33,022 nucleotides of DNA from Spirogloea muscicola (lineage: Eukaryota; Streptophyta; Zygnematophyceae; Spirogloeales; Spirogloeaceae), in assembly GCA_009602725.1 (NCBI GenBank), contig WELB01000387.1, forward strand, positions 13,350-46,371, in the 5' to 3' direction. The notes beneath the pieces are model-generated. The model did no database searches. It was not told where the DNA came from and saw only the letters and a program-made list of their open reading frames with translations. Numbering within the stretch: position 1 is the first letter of the stretch; every line of letters starts with the position of its first letter. The translations under genes were made by a program, and so were the position numbers. Below are positions 1 to 10,605 of this stretch, piece after piece.

Positions 1-172
<172 letters not shown>

Positions 173-734
173 GATGGCGCGGTGTGTGAAATGAAAGGGT
201 GGCCAATCCAAGCCAATACATTGTTCAGGCAAAAGCTAGGGGCTACATGAAAAGTACCTATGCTTAACATGCTAAAACGAAGCCCTATGCCTATGAAATG
301 CAAGGAAAGCTCGTCAAGCCGAACCAACTGAGGCTTGAGAATCAGAGTCCATTGTCAGGTCAGAGACTAGTTTCTCTGACCTGCGGCTGCTTAACAGGGG
401 ATATTGAGCACCCAGTGGCCACTTGAGTCGCTGAGTGCTTTTTTGCTTTGCTAGCCCTGTCGAGCTTTGTTCATTCATTCCTGGGCTGGCCAGTCACAGC
501 CACCCCCCTCTACTGGAAGAGACTCTCTCAAGGTCTGAAAGGACCAGAAGAATTTGTCATGTAGCTGTTTTCGTGATGACTGCTTCGTGTATTGATTGGT
601 AAATAACAATGAGCCGAGATCAGCACAACGTGAAGCATGCAGCCTGTTTGTCATGTCTTCGTCGGGGGTTGAGCGATTCCAGAAGGGCTGGTAGCCCTCG
701 CCTATGGCTATAATCAGGGGACCTGCTGCTAGCT
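173..734 (+). mobile_element. Decayed retrotransposon 3'-end remnants
   Basis: No gene is supported here. The stretch 375-445 resembles the ORF-end and 3'UTR region of the window's non-LTR family: 'ctgacctgcggctgctta' and 'cacttgagtcgctgagtgc' recur near 1088-1140. A stem-loop GGGCTGGCCAGTCACAGCC sits at 483-501 and is followed by 'ctactggaagag', as in most other copies. The remainder is unassigned. Confidence 0.6.
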
Positions 735-1235
735 GTCGATGGGCGTGCACGGGGCCATTGACAGTCGCTGGCTGGACCTCCTGCCCCCTTTTTTCTATGG
801 GCGAGCAATTTCTTCCTGCAGCGGCTTGCACGGCGGGCCATCAATTGTCGGCAGGGACAGCAAGGTGAGATGCCCAGCTTCAAAGCAGCCAAGTCGCTTG
901 CCTAGATATTCCGCATGCGGCTGTCCTTCTCCTTCCAACATTCCCTGGCTCACGCAGTGCACTTGCGGGCAGGCCGCGCTTTAGCTGCTTCTGAGTCCCG
1001 CCAGGGTGCTTCTTTTCCAGCTGCAAGTACTTTAAGTCTGCTGACTCGGGGTTACCAAGCTACTAGTCTGTCCAACCAGAGACTGATTCCCCTGACCTGC
1101 GGATTATGAGCATCGACTATTCACTTGAGTCGCTGAGTGCTTTAGAGCTTTCCTGGCCCCTCAGTGTGCTCCACTCATATGTTGATTCTCTGGGCTGGCC
1201 GATCACAGCCATCGCCCCCTACTGGAAGAGTCTTT
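735..1235 (+). mobile_element. 5'-truncated non-LTR retrotransposon, C-terminus plus 3'UTR
   Basis: Translation gives, across at least one frameshift, VHGAIDSRWLDLL, then SLAHAVHLRAGRALAA, then LLTRGY, in the same order as the better copy at 16.2-16.9 kb (VHGAFGTNWLDLL, LAFVIHLRAGRALAA, LLTRGY). At about 785-815 a piece resembling the end of the stem-loop module ('tctatgggcgagca') interrupts the ORF, which is the likely cause of the frame break. The 3' stem-loop follows at 1192-1210 with 'actggaagag' after it. It is a dead copy; the 5' part with reverse transcriptase is absent. Confidence 0.75.
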
Positions 1236-1660
1236 CTTTCTTTTGACCTTGTACATTCCTTTCGGGTTCTTTCACAGGGCTCCTCACTCGTAGCTACTGA
1301 GTGGTCCATCATCCACCCGTTCTGACATAGCATTTCCAGGCCCCTCCGTCATTGTGGCCATTCTCATTTGGCCCCTTCGAACCTTTGTCAATTCTTCCGG
1401 GCTGGCTTTTTACAGCCCTTGCCCCCGTTGGGAGACCCACTTCTCTTTCTTCTTTCGGGTTGGCTTCTCCCGTTGGGAGAGCCACTTTCTCACAGGCATT
1501 GCCTTAAATTGGAAAAGCCACTTCTTCCTGGGCAACAGCTCTTCCAATGCACGGCAATGGATGCAAGAGGCCAGCCCACAGAGAGAAGGCGCGCGGTGCG
1601 TATGAAATCAAAAGGGAGGCCAATTCAAGCCTTACAAATGACCTGTTAACTGGGTAATGA
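1236..1660 (+). mobile_element. Further retrotransposon 3'-end copies
   Basis: A degenerate ORF-end motif (ctcactcgtagctactga, TGA at 1298-1300) is followed 99 nt later by a stem-loop at 1399-1417 (GGGCTGG ... ACAGCC) and a reduplicated piece near 1457-1475. Spacing and order match the other copies. No autonomous coding capacity remains. Confidence 0.6.
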
Positions 1661-1936
1661 GCTAGCTAAGGGGGACACTAATATCCCCGAGTGGACCCAC
1701 AGGAATATACAGGGAAGCACGGCCGACTCCTTGCTTGTCTGCTTGCCTGCGGGCCAAGAAGCGCAGACAGATCACACTGTCGCCACTCGGCCCTTCGCTG
1801 GCGTGCCGCTCCTTGCTGTTGTCCTCGCCGGAGTCGAGCAGCGGACTGGAGACGGCCGACTTGCGTGACGATGTTGGAGTGATCCTAAGGCGGCGCCGGC
1901 AGAACGGCGGCGGCGGCACCAAGGACCGGCGGCGGG

Positions 1937-3637
1937 ATGCTACTCAGCAGGCCCCAGCCGCACCTGCACTCGAGGCTACTGCGCCTCCGCGGCTGCAGTG
2001 GTGCTGTGCCGCTGCTGCATGCCAAGGCGCGGTGCCCACGAAGGACCTCCAGCAGCTGCAGCTTTGGCAGCGGCACCTATAGAGGCGCAGACGATGGCGA
2101 AGGCGGCGGTGGCCGCGGTGGCGACGTCCATGCGGGCAAAGTGGGCGCAGCTCCACAGGGGCGGCTGCAGCTCCTGACGCGGTCCGAGGCCGAGACTGGC
2201 GCCCTGGCGGCAGCGCTAGCACGCCGTGTTACAGTCGGCGACGTCCTCTGCCTGCGCGGCGCTGTGGGCACCGGCAAAACCGCATTCTGGTGAGTCCCGT
2301 TGCCTAAAGCCTTCTCGCCAGGGTTAGCAGTGCACATACATGCAGTCTGCGGGTCTGACAATGTCAAGCTGGTGGCCGCGTGGGGCGCGTTGGTTCCGCT
2401 GAGGACAGCCGGCACCTCGTGCAAGCTGTCGCCGGCGACGGCGATGCCATCATCCCGTCCCCCACGTTTTTGCTGCAGAACGTGTACGACACGCACGCTG
2501 GCCCGTGAGTGTGACTTACTTTTTTTTTCATAAGCCCCAGTGTTGATCACAATCGTCCAACCTCAGAATGTTGGTGTTGATGACAATGAACAAGTCATAG
2601 ACCACAGCCCGCCTGAAGCCTTACCTTCAACAGTGCCAGTGTTTGCCAAAGGCCCCACCGTCAGCCTCACCCGATGTCACAGCAGGAAGTGCGGCAGCCC
2701 AGAAGGTCTGCTAGGCAGCTTCATCCAGCGCTCTGAGCCCAACAAGCGGGCCTTCCTTGAAGTCTTGTCAGAAATTCTCCGTGCAGCTGCGGACTTGGGC
2801 ACCTCCGCTGAAACAGCACCTGGAGAGTGGCCGTGGGTCAACTTCACAGCCCTCCAGAGCCAATGGCTCTCCCTGACAGTGGCCCCAGTGCTCGCCATGG
2901 CCCCGGCGTGTGCAGCCCGGTGCACCACTTTGACCTTTACCGCCTGCAGCCTGCCGCCAGCTTCGACCGCCTTGGGCTCCCTGCGTCCTTCATGGAAGGT
3001 AAAAGCTACTAGCCTCAACATTCACAGGCGTCCTGATCCTACCCTGACCAACACACTGACCAGCAATATTAAACACATCCATTGCCACGTGGTTTACCAG
3101 CTCTTTACATTGCGCAAGTCACCTCCGCAGCTGCTAAGTTCTTGCATTGTGAAAATTGGCTGGTCCGACGACCTCTATGGAGAGCCCAGTCAGCTACTCT
3201 GGCATCTCAGCAAGGGCAGCTGTACTGGTGGCTTCTCTGCATGTGCAGCTGTGAGCCTGATCGAATGGCCGGAGCGGCTCGGCAGCCTGCTGCCATGTGA
3301 CCGCCTCGATATAGAGATTGAGGCACTTGACGCCGCACAGCTAGTGGTGGCGGGGCTCAACTCCGCGAGGGTTGGCGGTAGTAGGGGCGAAAGCGAGGAG
3401 GTGGCCAACGAGGACGGTGGCGGCGCTGCCCCCGACTGGCGGCCACGGGTCATCACGCTGGTTGCCCATGGTGCACGGTGGCAGGAAGTGCTGGCAGCGC
3501 TGCGGGTCGAGATCAAGACCCCACAGTCGTCGCCGCCAACACCTCAAAGGCAAGGCGATGCTGTAGCTACGGGCCTCGAAGACGACAGAGACCACCAAGA
3601 GAAGCAACAACACAAGCCAATGGGTTCAGATGGGTAA
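1937..3637 (+). CDS. tsaE: TsaE-like ATPase of tRNA t6A biosynthesis, 4 exons
   Basis: Bacterial-type TsaE works with TsaB and TsaD to make N6-threonylcarbamoyladenosine at tRNA position 37; eukaryotic copies are expected in an organelle. Proposed exons 1937-2289, 2409-2504, 2916-2998 and 3249-3637 join in phase, all GT-AG, giving about 306 residues. Visible in order: Walker A GAVGTGKT (about 108-115), IPSPTF (about 133-138), HHFDLYRL (about 153-160) and LIEWPERL (about 181-188), all hallmark TsaE motifs. The first about 70 residues are rich in Arg, Ser, Leu and Gly, compatible with a transit peptide. At about 210-245 there is a Ser/Glu/Gly-rich insertion before the usual C-terminal strand (RVITLVAHG), and a 35-residue hydrophilic tail follows; most bacterial TsaE are only about 150-170 residues. 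The ATG at 1937 is the first in frame. A GTAAAG after the last Gly codon could be another donor, so the extreme C-terminus is less sure. Confidence 0.88.
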
Positions 3638-3686
3638 AGTGGAGGCCAAACTCGTGCGAGGGCATAGCCCTTCTCGATGCAGCGCA

Positions 3687-6333
3687 CTATGCTGGGAGCT
3701 TGGCAGCCGAGAGAAGCTCGACAAGTGTGGCAAGGCTGAAGCCGTCTGCGGGGCTGTCGCCGATGCAGTCATATACAGCATCCGCCGCGCTGAAATCCTC
3801 GTCTGCAGTGTAGCTGCACAGAACAGGACACCTCAGATGGAGGGCTCAAGTGAGCCTGGCGATGGGTGATGCTTGAATTCTGGACAATTCTCGAGGTATA
3901 GAAACGGGTTCCAGAAGTTGCGGCGCTGACCCGCTCTTGGTGACGATGCAAGTCATGCCCGCGGCCTTGGCCGCTGTTACGCCGATGTGGCTATCCTCAA
4001 CGACAACACACCTGAAACATGACAAGCATGCCCGCTTGGGAACTTAGGATTTAGCACGCCACTGGCGGAAGCCTGCTTTGCATCTGCCCATAAATGAGGT
4101 GGCCTCACGCCTATATGCGGTGCTCATCATGCACAGGTCGGAGTGGCCAAGAGACGTTGCAAAAGCACTGCAGCGCTTATGATAGGAGGTGTGAGCTTTC
4201 TGGGGCAACTCTTAGCAGCTGTTCAGTCCAAGGGGTAGAACTGCATCGAGGTGTGGCACCTGGCCGGGCTCACGCCCAGCGTCTCGGCTGCAAGCTGGTA
4301 GATGGCCTGCGGTGCCTCGGCTACTGGAGCAAGTCAACGGCCTAATTAAGAAGGCCTTTTTGCTACATGTATGATGCAAGCTCACCTGCTTTCAAGTCAA
4401 TCACAAGCAACTAGGTGTCACATAGACAGTCATATATTGCACACTGAGAGCAGGGATGCCCTCACCGGGTCTGGCTTCTTCTTGGGAACCACATCTCCTG
4501 CAAATATCTGGATGGCCTTCGCCCTCTCTGGACCAAGCATCACTCGTACAATGGCGGAGACCTGATGCAAGAGTGACAAATTTTGCACAATCAATATCCG
4601 CGACAGCTCGACTAGGACTCATAAAGCAGGCACTGCTCTCGCCAACAAAGCGCAACAGAGATTACCTAGATATATTACAGTGCTAGTTGTGCCATCTGAA
4701 CCTGCAACTTTATGCTGCTGGGGCGGCTACTTCATGCTTTAGCGGCAGATGTTCTACAAACACTGGGGTATCAAATCAGGGACACACCGCCTTCTCATTG
4801 GACGTGCTGCAGACGGCGACCTTGACTTGGCTGCCAAGGGCCTCATCCACCAGCCTGAGCAAAGCCAATAAGGCGTGGCGTGAGCCAGACTGCACCACCC
4901 CAAAAGTGCATCTTGTTCTTCTTCTTGGATCCTCGCAGCATCTGCATATACCTAAGCCACAAACCTGGAGCCCTTACTATAAAGCCTCAATGTCTGGCCC
5001 ACGATCTTGAGTTTGTAAAGTTGCTGCACCAGGCCAGCACCTGGCAACGCCGGGGCGGAGTGGCAGCGCGCCCGTCTCCACAAGGTTCATAAATAGGCCC
5101 GTCTTAAGCTTGTGCAGCTCCGCGATGAAGGCTTTGCGCTCCTCCTCGCTTTCCGGCGCCTGCTCGGGCCACCCCACCTTGGTGAAGTGTGCCGTCATCC
5201 TGCGGCACAGCACGAAGTTTCCCGGCAGACAGTGTCAGTGGCGGTGGCCACAGGCTCGGCCAACAGGCAGCGGGCTCCTCCAAGTTTGGCGCAAGTGTCG
5301 CAGCTGACATGGCCGGCCAGTTGTTTGCATTCTGCTTAACTGCATCCATGTATCCTTGCCCGACGAGCCGACTCGACCAAGGTAAGGCTTCTGACGCGCT
5401 GCTCTTGCTGACATTCACGCGAGAGTGTGTAAGAGCGGGCGACCGAGCCTCCTCGCGAGAGCTCGATCCGGATTGTGAAAGCCGAGGCTGGGGGCAACTT
5501 GACCAACTGCGCGTTTGCAGCGGCGTCGGCGGTGGTGGCAGTGGCGCTCACTCACCGCTCCTTGCCGCCGCCGATCTTGAGGAGCTCGCCGTAGAGGTCA
5601 ACTTCCCACTCCACGTCCAGTTTTTTCTGCAGCATACAGGGCAGAGCCTCCTACTACTTTGAGTTCATACAACTATGTGATGTATGTATGGCCACTTGAG
5701 CTACAATGGCGGCGCCCCTGGCCGGCAGGAACGCCATGAGAGCAGGGGACGAGAAGCGGCCGTGAGCCTAACCCTAACCCTAAACCCTTAAACCCCTACA
5801 ACCTAAAGCCTAAACCCTAAACCCTAAACCCTGAAGGCCAAACCCTCTCGTGGCTGGAGGGGGCCGCAGCGGCGCCATAGAGCCCTCCGGAGCTGCTTCC
5901 TCCGCACCTCCCGGAAGGCGTCGTTGAAGGAGATGCGGTGGCCGTCGCGCTCAGTGTCCACCAGCACGCCGTCGCAGTCGAAGAGGAGGGCCTCGGGCAG
6001 CGCCGCGCCCTCAGAGCCGCCGCCGCCGGCGCCACTGCACGCCACTCGGCGAGCCGCCGCCGCCGCTGCCGGCGACCGCCGGATGAGCTTGCTGTTTCGA
6101 GCGGGAGCAGCTTCGAGGACGCCGCCGCCAATGCCGCCGCAGCCGTTGCCGCCACTTGGCCGTCGGCGGCACAGGCCGCGCCGGGGCTCGGCCTCGGCGC
6201 GGCTGCCGAGAGGCGCGGCGGCGGAGATGGCGGCGGCAGCGGCGGGTGGCCAGGCCAGCGAGGCGGCCATGGCGGCCATGGGGGGCGAAGCACCTGAAGC
6301 AGCCAAATTTACAGCAGCCGGGCTGAGAACCAT
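3687..6333 (-). CDS. CbbY-like HAD phosphatase, probably plastid, 8 exons
   Basis: Plant and red-type CbbY enzymes dephosphorylate xylulose-1,5-bisphosphate, an inhibitor of Rubisco, in the chloroplast stroma. Proposed exons, 5' to 3': 6333-5908, 5626-5556, 5199-5041, 4854-4788, 4561-4466, 4306-4260, 4011-3931, 3813-3687. All joins keep phase and use GT-AG, giving 357 residues. HAD motif I is LLFDCDGVLVDTE with Asp119 and Asp121 expected as nucleophile and acid/base; motif II is VCSTSNEKA (about 233-241); the motif III lysines lie in VVPKKKPDP (about 265-273); motif IV is VVVEDSHIGV (Glu294, Asp295). DLYGELLKIGGGKERM and KVGWPEQAP are strongly CbbY-like. About 110 Ala/Pro/Gly/Arg-rich residues precede motif I and fit a transit peptide. 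Intron 1 carries a telomere-like tract. Its stop lies 49 bp from the stop of the convergent TsaE-like gene. Substrate is inferred from family only. Confidence 0.92.
5767..5833 (-). repeat. Interstitial telomere-like tract (CCCTAAA)n in CbbY-like intron 1
   Basis: Imperfect CCTAA, CCCTAAA and CCCTTAAA units run here, ending in three exact CCCTAAA units. It lies wholly inside the proposed intron 5627-5907, so TTTAGGG reads on the coding strand of the gene. Confidence 0.93.
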
Positions 6334-7740
6334 AGAATTTCAGAACCCTTTTTTGCTGCCATCTGGCCCTTTCAGACCTTGTGACCTTGTGCTGACTCGT
6401 GGGTACTAGAGTCCCCTCTTTCAGTTGTATTTAATTTCTTGGTTGGTAAATTCCCGCTTTAATACCTTATCCCCTCTTTAATTCGTACTTCTTACACAGA
6501 GAAGGCGCGCGGTGCGCTTAGAATAGAAGAAGTGGCTCTCCCATTGGGGGCAAGGGCTGTGAGAAGCCAGCCCGAAAAGTGAAAGGGAGGCCAATGTGAG
6601 CCCACAAGCCCACAGCATACTGGCTTGCTTTGGCCTCTCTCAGCCCGCGCCTTCTCTGCTGTTACCATCTGGCCATTGCGCCATCCGGCCCTTCCAGACC
6701 TTGTCCATTCCTTTGGGCTGGCCTCTCACAGCCACCAGTCAACTTGGAAGCGCTGTTCTCATGCCAAAGAGAGAAAGACGCTTCCAGGAAGTGTACGCAG
6801 GCCTTCCTCGGTCCGTCCTTCTGGGCTTGGCCTCTATTCACACACTCTCGCCCCCCCAGCCCCCACACTATCACTATCAAAGCGAGGCTCTGTTGAGCTC
6901 AGATCGGCAGCCGCCGCTCGGCCAGGTGCGGCTTTCTCGACCGGCTCAACCAGTGTCCCAGGCATCCGTATCAAACACCTCCTTGACTTGCCAACGTATT
7001 GCAGCAAGGTGTGCTTTCTTCTTTGCTTCTTGCTGCACATTGAGCTCCGCTTTCACGTTGCGAGCTCATCTGCCCTCATGTGGATTCAAGGTCAAGGCCT
7101 CTTGCAAGTGGGTCCAGGTACTTTGACTGACTGCATGCAGCTCTGGCTGTTGCCAGGGCAACAGGCTAAATGAAGTTCAGCTGCTGGGGGAGGGCCCCAG
7201 TACCATCTTTGCACCCCCAGTACCATCCCTCCCATGACATGCACGTCCTGGCCATGTGATTTTCTACTGGGAGCATGGGTGCCATGGCAGCTCACGGCCA
7301 GCGCATGTCATAGATGGGGTAGAAGGCCTGGTGAGGACGTCAAGGCAAAGCTCTTAAGCAATCAAGGAGGACAAGAAGGATGCTTGATCAGAGAATCCCT
7401 TGCTGAAAGTCTTTCTGCGTAGAGATTTGGCTAAATTGGGGCCGTGTGTTGTGACAACGAAGAGGAAGCCAGCAGACGTCCAATAATGCCAAGTAATGGG
7501 GAAGATTGTGCAAGTATTTAGTATGTGAACTACAATATGCGAAGAGCATCCGATGGCGTACCGGCAGGTCGAGGGTCGCAAAGGTGGAGAATGAGGATGG
7601 CAAGACGAGGACGCCACGCAGTTGATCCAGAGCTGCTTGCTTTCTGGCGGCTTAGGAACCACGGTTGAGGGCGCGCAGCACTGACTGGCAAGGTGAGGCG
7701 TGGTGCTGGAAGCGCCACTGGCTTTCCCCCCTTGCACTTT
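6334..7740. other. Intergenic stretch with retrotransposon 3'-end fragments
   Basis: Contains an ORF-end motif (ctgactcgtgggtacta) near 6392, a stem-loop on the minus strand at 6554-6573 and one on the plus strand at 6715-6733 preceded by 'ccttgtccattc'. From about 6830 to 7740 I see no convincing gene or repeat. The long open frames at 6596-7173 run through the stem-loop module and show no protein-like conservation. Confidence 0.5.
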
Positions 7741-7763
7741 CAGGCCCCTTGTCCATTCTTTTA

Positions 7764-7782
7764 GGGCTGGCCTCTCACAGCC
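7764..7782 (+). repeat. Retrotransposon 3' stem-loop
   Basis: GGGCTGGCCTCTCACAGCC preceded by 'ccccttgtccattctttta'. It faces the minus-strand stem-loop at 7824-7842, so two 3' ends of the same family meet head-on here within 60 bp. Confidence 0.75.
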
Positions 7783-7799
7783 CTGGCCCCATATGAAAG

Positions 7800-9756
7800 A
7801 AAGTGCTCGCCCATGGAGAAGAGGGGCTGGCAAAGCCAGCCCAAAAGAATGGACAATGTTCAAAGCCAAAGAAAGAGGTGCCGAAAAAGGACTACACTAC
7901 AAAACACGAGACGATGCAGAGGGAAGCTCAGTACCCGCGAGTGAGCAACATCAAGTCAGAGTAGCTCGCTGCAGGGAAAGAGGCACTCCGCCGAGACCCA
8001 GAGGCAGCGGATATAGCACGGCCTGCTCGCGTGTGGACGACGTAGCAAGGGAGCGTTTTGAACGAGACCGCCAGGCGCATATGAAGACCTGAGCGAGCGA
8101 ACCGGCGGCGTTGAAGCCGGGCAGCGCCCCTGGCAGACCCGGCCGCCGGTCAATGGCCTGACGGGCAAGCCGCTGGACGAGACCCAGCCAGCGGCTGCCA
8201 AAAGGCTCCGTGGACATCGATTGCCAGAGCCGCGGATTCATCACCAACCGCGTGATCCGCGTATTTGCGCTCCTTGCCCCGGGCCGCCAGGCCGACCGCG
8301 TGCCCAGCAGTCGACGACAATCTGGTGGATTGGCGGAGTCGACGCAGTCAATTGTGACCACTTCGGCGATGATGCGGGGACCGCCGCCGGGCGGGATGGC
8401 GACCAGGTCGGCGCGACGGGTATGGAGCTGGCCGTCCGCACCCTGCTGGATGGGCATTTTTGAGGTATTTGCACGGCCGCCTTGTAGCCGGCCTCCATGA
8501 ACACCCCCTGCATGCCATCTCGCAGGAGGTCGTGGGAACCGGTCCTCTCGCCCCCGTGTCGCAACGGAGCATGTGCGCAGCTAGCTCCGCAGGGTCGGCG
8601 TGACGGGCACCGCACTCGCACTGAGTGACGCCCACGAGGCAGGGAGGGAGGAGGCCCAAGAGCCGGTGGACCGCCGTCTGGAAGACCTCATCTGGCATGG
8701 TGAGCGCCGCGTGTAGTGGGAAGAAAGTGCTCGCCCATAGAGAAGAGTGGTTGGCAAAGCCAGCCCAAAAAGAATGGACAATGTCCAAAGCCAAAAGAAT
8801 AGAGGTGTCGATAAACACGCCGCCGACCCAGGGGAGGAGGCTGAGAGGAGCCGTGCGCGCCCGCGAAGGTCAGGCGGAGGGAACAGCTCCACAACCTGGT
8901 CAAAAGCTGCATTCTCGACCAGCGCCGTGTAGCGTGCCTGGGCACGCAGGTCAGGGGTGTGGGCGAGGTGGATGAAAGGGACGGCCTGCTCCGACATGAT
9001 GGGGTGGACCGTCAGGAGCCCGTCGCGGGCAGAGCAGAGGGCAGCCTGGAAGGGCAACTGGCCAATCTCCACTCCAGCTGCCGCCCGCTCCAAGGGCGCG
9101 CTGGCCGTGGACGATGTACCGCTGGCATATGGGGCTTGAACCTGAGCCCAGCCCAGGTAGGCAGCCTCGCAAGCGCGGGCAACTGAGCGGCATCCCAAGC
9201 CGCCATGGCTGACCGGCAGGCTAGCCTGTAGCAGTGCAGCTGGTGAGGTGAGGAACGCGGGGTTCTGAACGAGGGGGGCCGCGGAAGCCAGGATGCCGGA
9301 GTCGAATGCCGCATACGCTGCCTTCACCGCCGATGAGGGAGGGAGGGTGCGGGCCAGGTAGTGTGGCCGCTGCGCAATGCACCGTCGCCAGCTGCATGTC
9401 CTGCAGCGTGTGAAGACGGTCCGCCGGCCGGAGGTGCTCCTGCAGCCGCGCCTGCAGCTGCTCCACTACAAAGGCAGGTGCGCCTAGGGGAACGCCGAGG
9501 AGGGTGAGGCCCCCGGCTGGTGTCTGGCAGCCTAAGGGCAGGCGCAGGTGGGCTGGCAGGCCCTGAGTGGACCAGGCGCTGCACTTGTCCGCCCGAATGT
9601 CCAGGCCGATCGCACTCAGCTGCACTTCGAGGGTGGCAAAGGCTGCCGCGACGTCCTCTGGCTTCCCCACCAGCGTGGTGTCGTCAGCGTATGTCGGCAT
9701 GAGGACTCCAGGGTGAACCGCGACCGTTGCCTGGAGCGCACGTTGGTGTGCTAGCG
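7800..9756 (-). mobile_element. Non-LTR retrotransposon copy: partial reverse transcriptase, finger, endonuclease-like C-terminus, 3'UTR
   Basis: This is the longest copy of the family in the window, 5'-truncated inside reverse transcriptase. Reading the minus strand: VLMPTYADDTTLVG at about 9700 is the RT catalytic box (YADD). A frameshift falls near 9385, after which come YLARTLPPSS and SLPVSHGGLGCRS, typical of the LINE region after the RT palm. A stem-loop module intrudes at about 8715-8810. Then follow a Cys-His finger CECGARHADPAELAAHMLRC (about 8575-8640) and an endonuclease-like segment with HDLLRDGMQGVFMEAGYK, HTRRADLVA and IIAEVVTIDCVD. The C-terminus ends SYSDLMLLTRGY with its stop at 7928-7930, and the 3'UTR stem-loop GGGCTGGC-TTT-GCCAGCCC lies at 7824-7842. 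Several frame breaks show it is dead. The finger plus PD-(D/E)xK-like order recalls R2/NeSL/Dualen-type elements; that family placement is inference. Confidence 0.85.
8241..8621 (-). pseudogene. Endonuclease-like C-terminal domain of the retrotransposon (broken)
   Basis: Detail of the copy above. Between the finger and the ORF end, the protein reads across frame breaks as HDLLRD...EAGYK...HTRRADLVAIPPGGGPRIIAEVV. The other copies read RRSDLVAIPPGGGP..IADVV (28.7 kb) and RRADLVASALGGG..NADMV (16.7 kb). The invariant Asp in (A/S)DLVA and the Glu/Asp alternation in A(E/D)VV are what a PD-(D/E)xK nuclease core would show. No clear catalytic Lys is evident, so activity of the ancestral protein is uncertain. 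Confidence 0.6.
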
Positions 9757-10605
9757 CTTAGTAAAACCCCGCCAGTGGAGCCCCTTGGCGCGCGCCCCTA
9801 ATGAGTGGAAGGATCTCCACCACCCCTGATCCGCCATTGCAGCTCGCATGGCTGACCGTACCCCAGCCTGAAGAAGGGTAGAAGGCTGGGGATATGAAAG
9901 AGCTACTTTCTCCTGATCTGCGATTCCCTGAATCCATCCTGTTCTGGGCTGGCCAGTGATACGGCCATCTGATTATTCTGGTAGACCTTGTTTCTCATGC
10001 AGGCCATGCGGCTACGCGTGGTTGTTTTCGGTTCAGGGATTCAGGATAGAAGGTTCAGAGATCCGGCCCTCCGGAGAGCGAAAGGCCCCCTACTTGCCCC
10101 TTCAGCCGGCTTTCGTTGTCACCTAAGCCCCCCCTACGGACTGACTCGTGGTTACTGAGCGGATCAATCTAGCAGCAGGTGATGTACATCCGTCAATGTG
10201 CATGCCTCTGTACTTGGCCACTCAGGCCCTCCATCAATCAAAACACGCCATTTCCCTATAGCACAAGGCTTCGCGCTGTGTAGCCCTACTCTTTGCACAA
10301 GCTTTGCCTGAACAGTGTATTTGCTCCATTTTGGCCTAACTACCTGCAGCTTTCACACTCATTTGGCCCCTTCGAACCTTTGTCAGTACTTTTCGGGCTG
10401 GCTTTTCACAGCCCTTGCCCCCATTGGAAGAGCACTTCTTTTACACTGGTACCTTAGCCCCCCTTTGCATGTGACTTCGTTCATTATAGCCCCGCTTTTG
10501 CCTGATCTGTGTATGGGCTTAACTGGCCTGCCTCTCACTTCATGCGCACCTCGCGCCCTTCTCCTTCCAAGTACCATGTACGTTTGGACTGGCCTCTGAC
10601 AGCCA
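9757..10605 (+). other. Intergenic stretch with scattered retrotransposon 3' ends
   Basis: A degenerate stem-loop lies at 9946-9966, an ORF-end motif (ctgactcgtggttactga) at 10141-10158, and stem-loops at 10395-10413 (followed by 'cccattggaagagcacttctt') and 10586-10604. No gene is seen. Confidence 0.55.

Noticed and set aside
483-1417. Stem-loop repeats as a CRISPR array
   Set aside because: Copies are irregularly spaced, in both orientations, divergent, and tied to retrotransposon 3' ends; the genome is eukaryotic.
2540-3637. Continuous 365-codon frame as a single protein
   Set aside because: Only its last part (from about 3249) is TsaE-like; the earlier part is intron sequence, and the exon encoding HFDLYRL is in another frame.
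6596-7173. 176- and 182-codon plus-strand frames
   Set aside because: They read through the retrotransposon stem-loop module (e.g. VHSFGLASHSHQS), which recurs in unrelated frames elsewhere.
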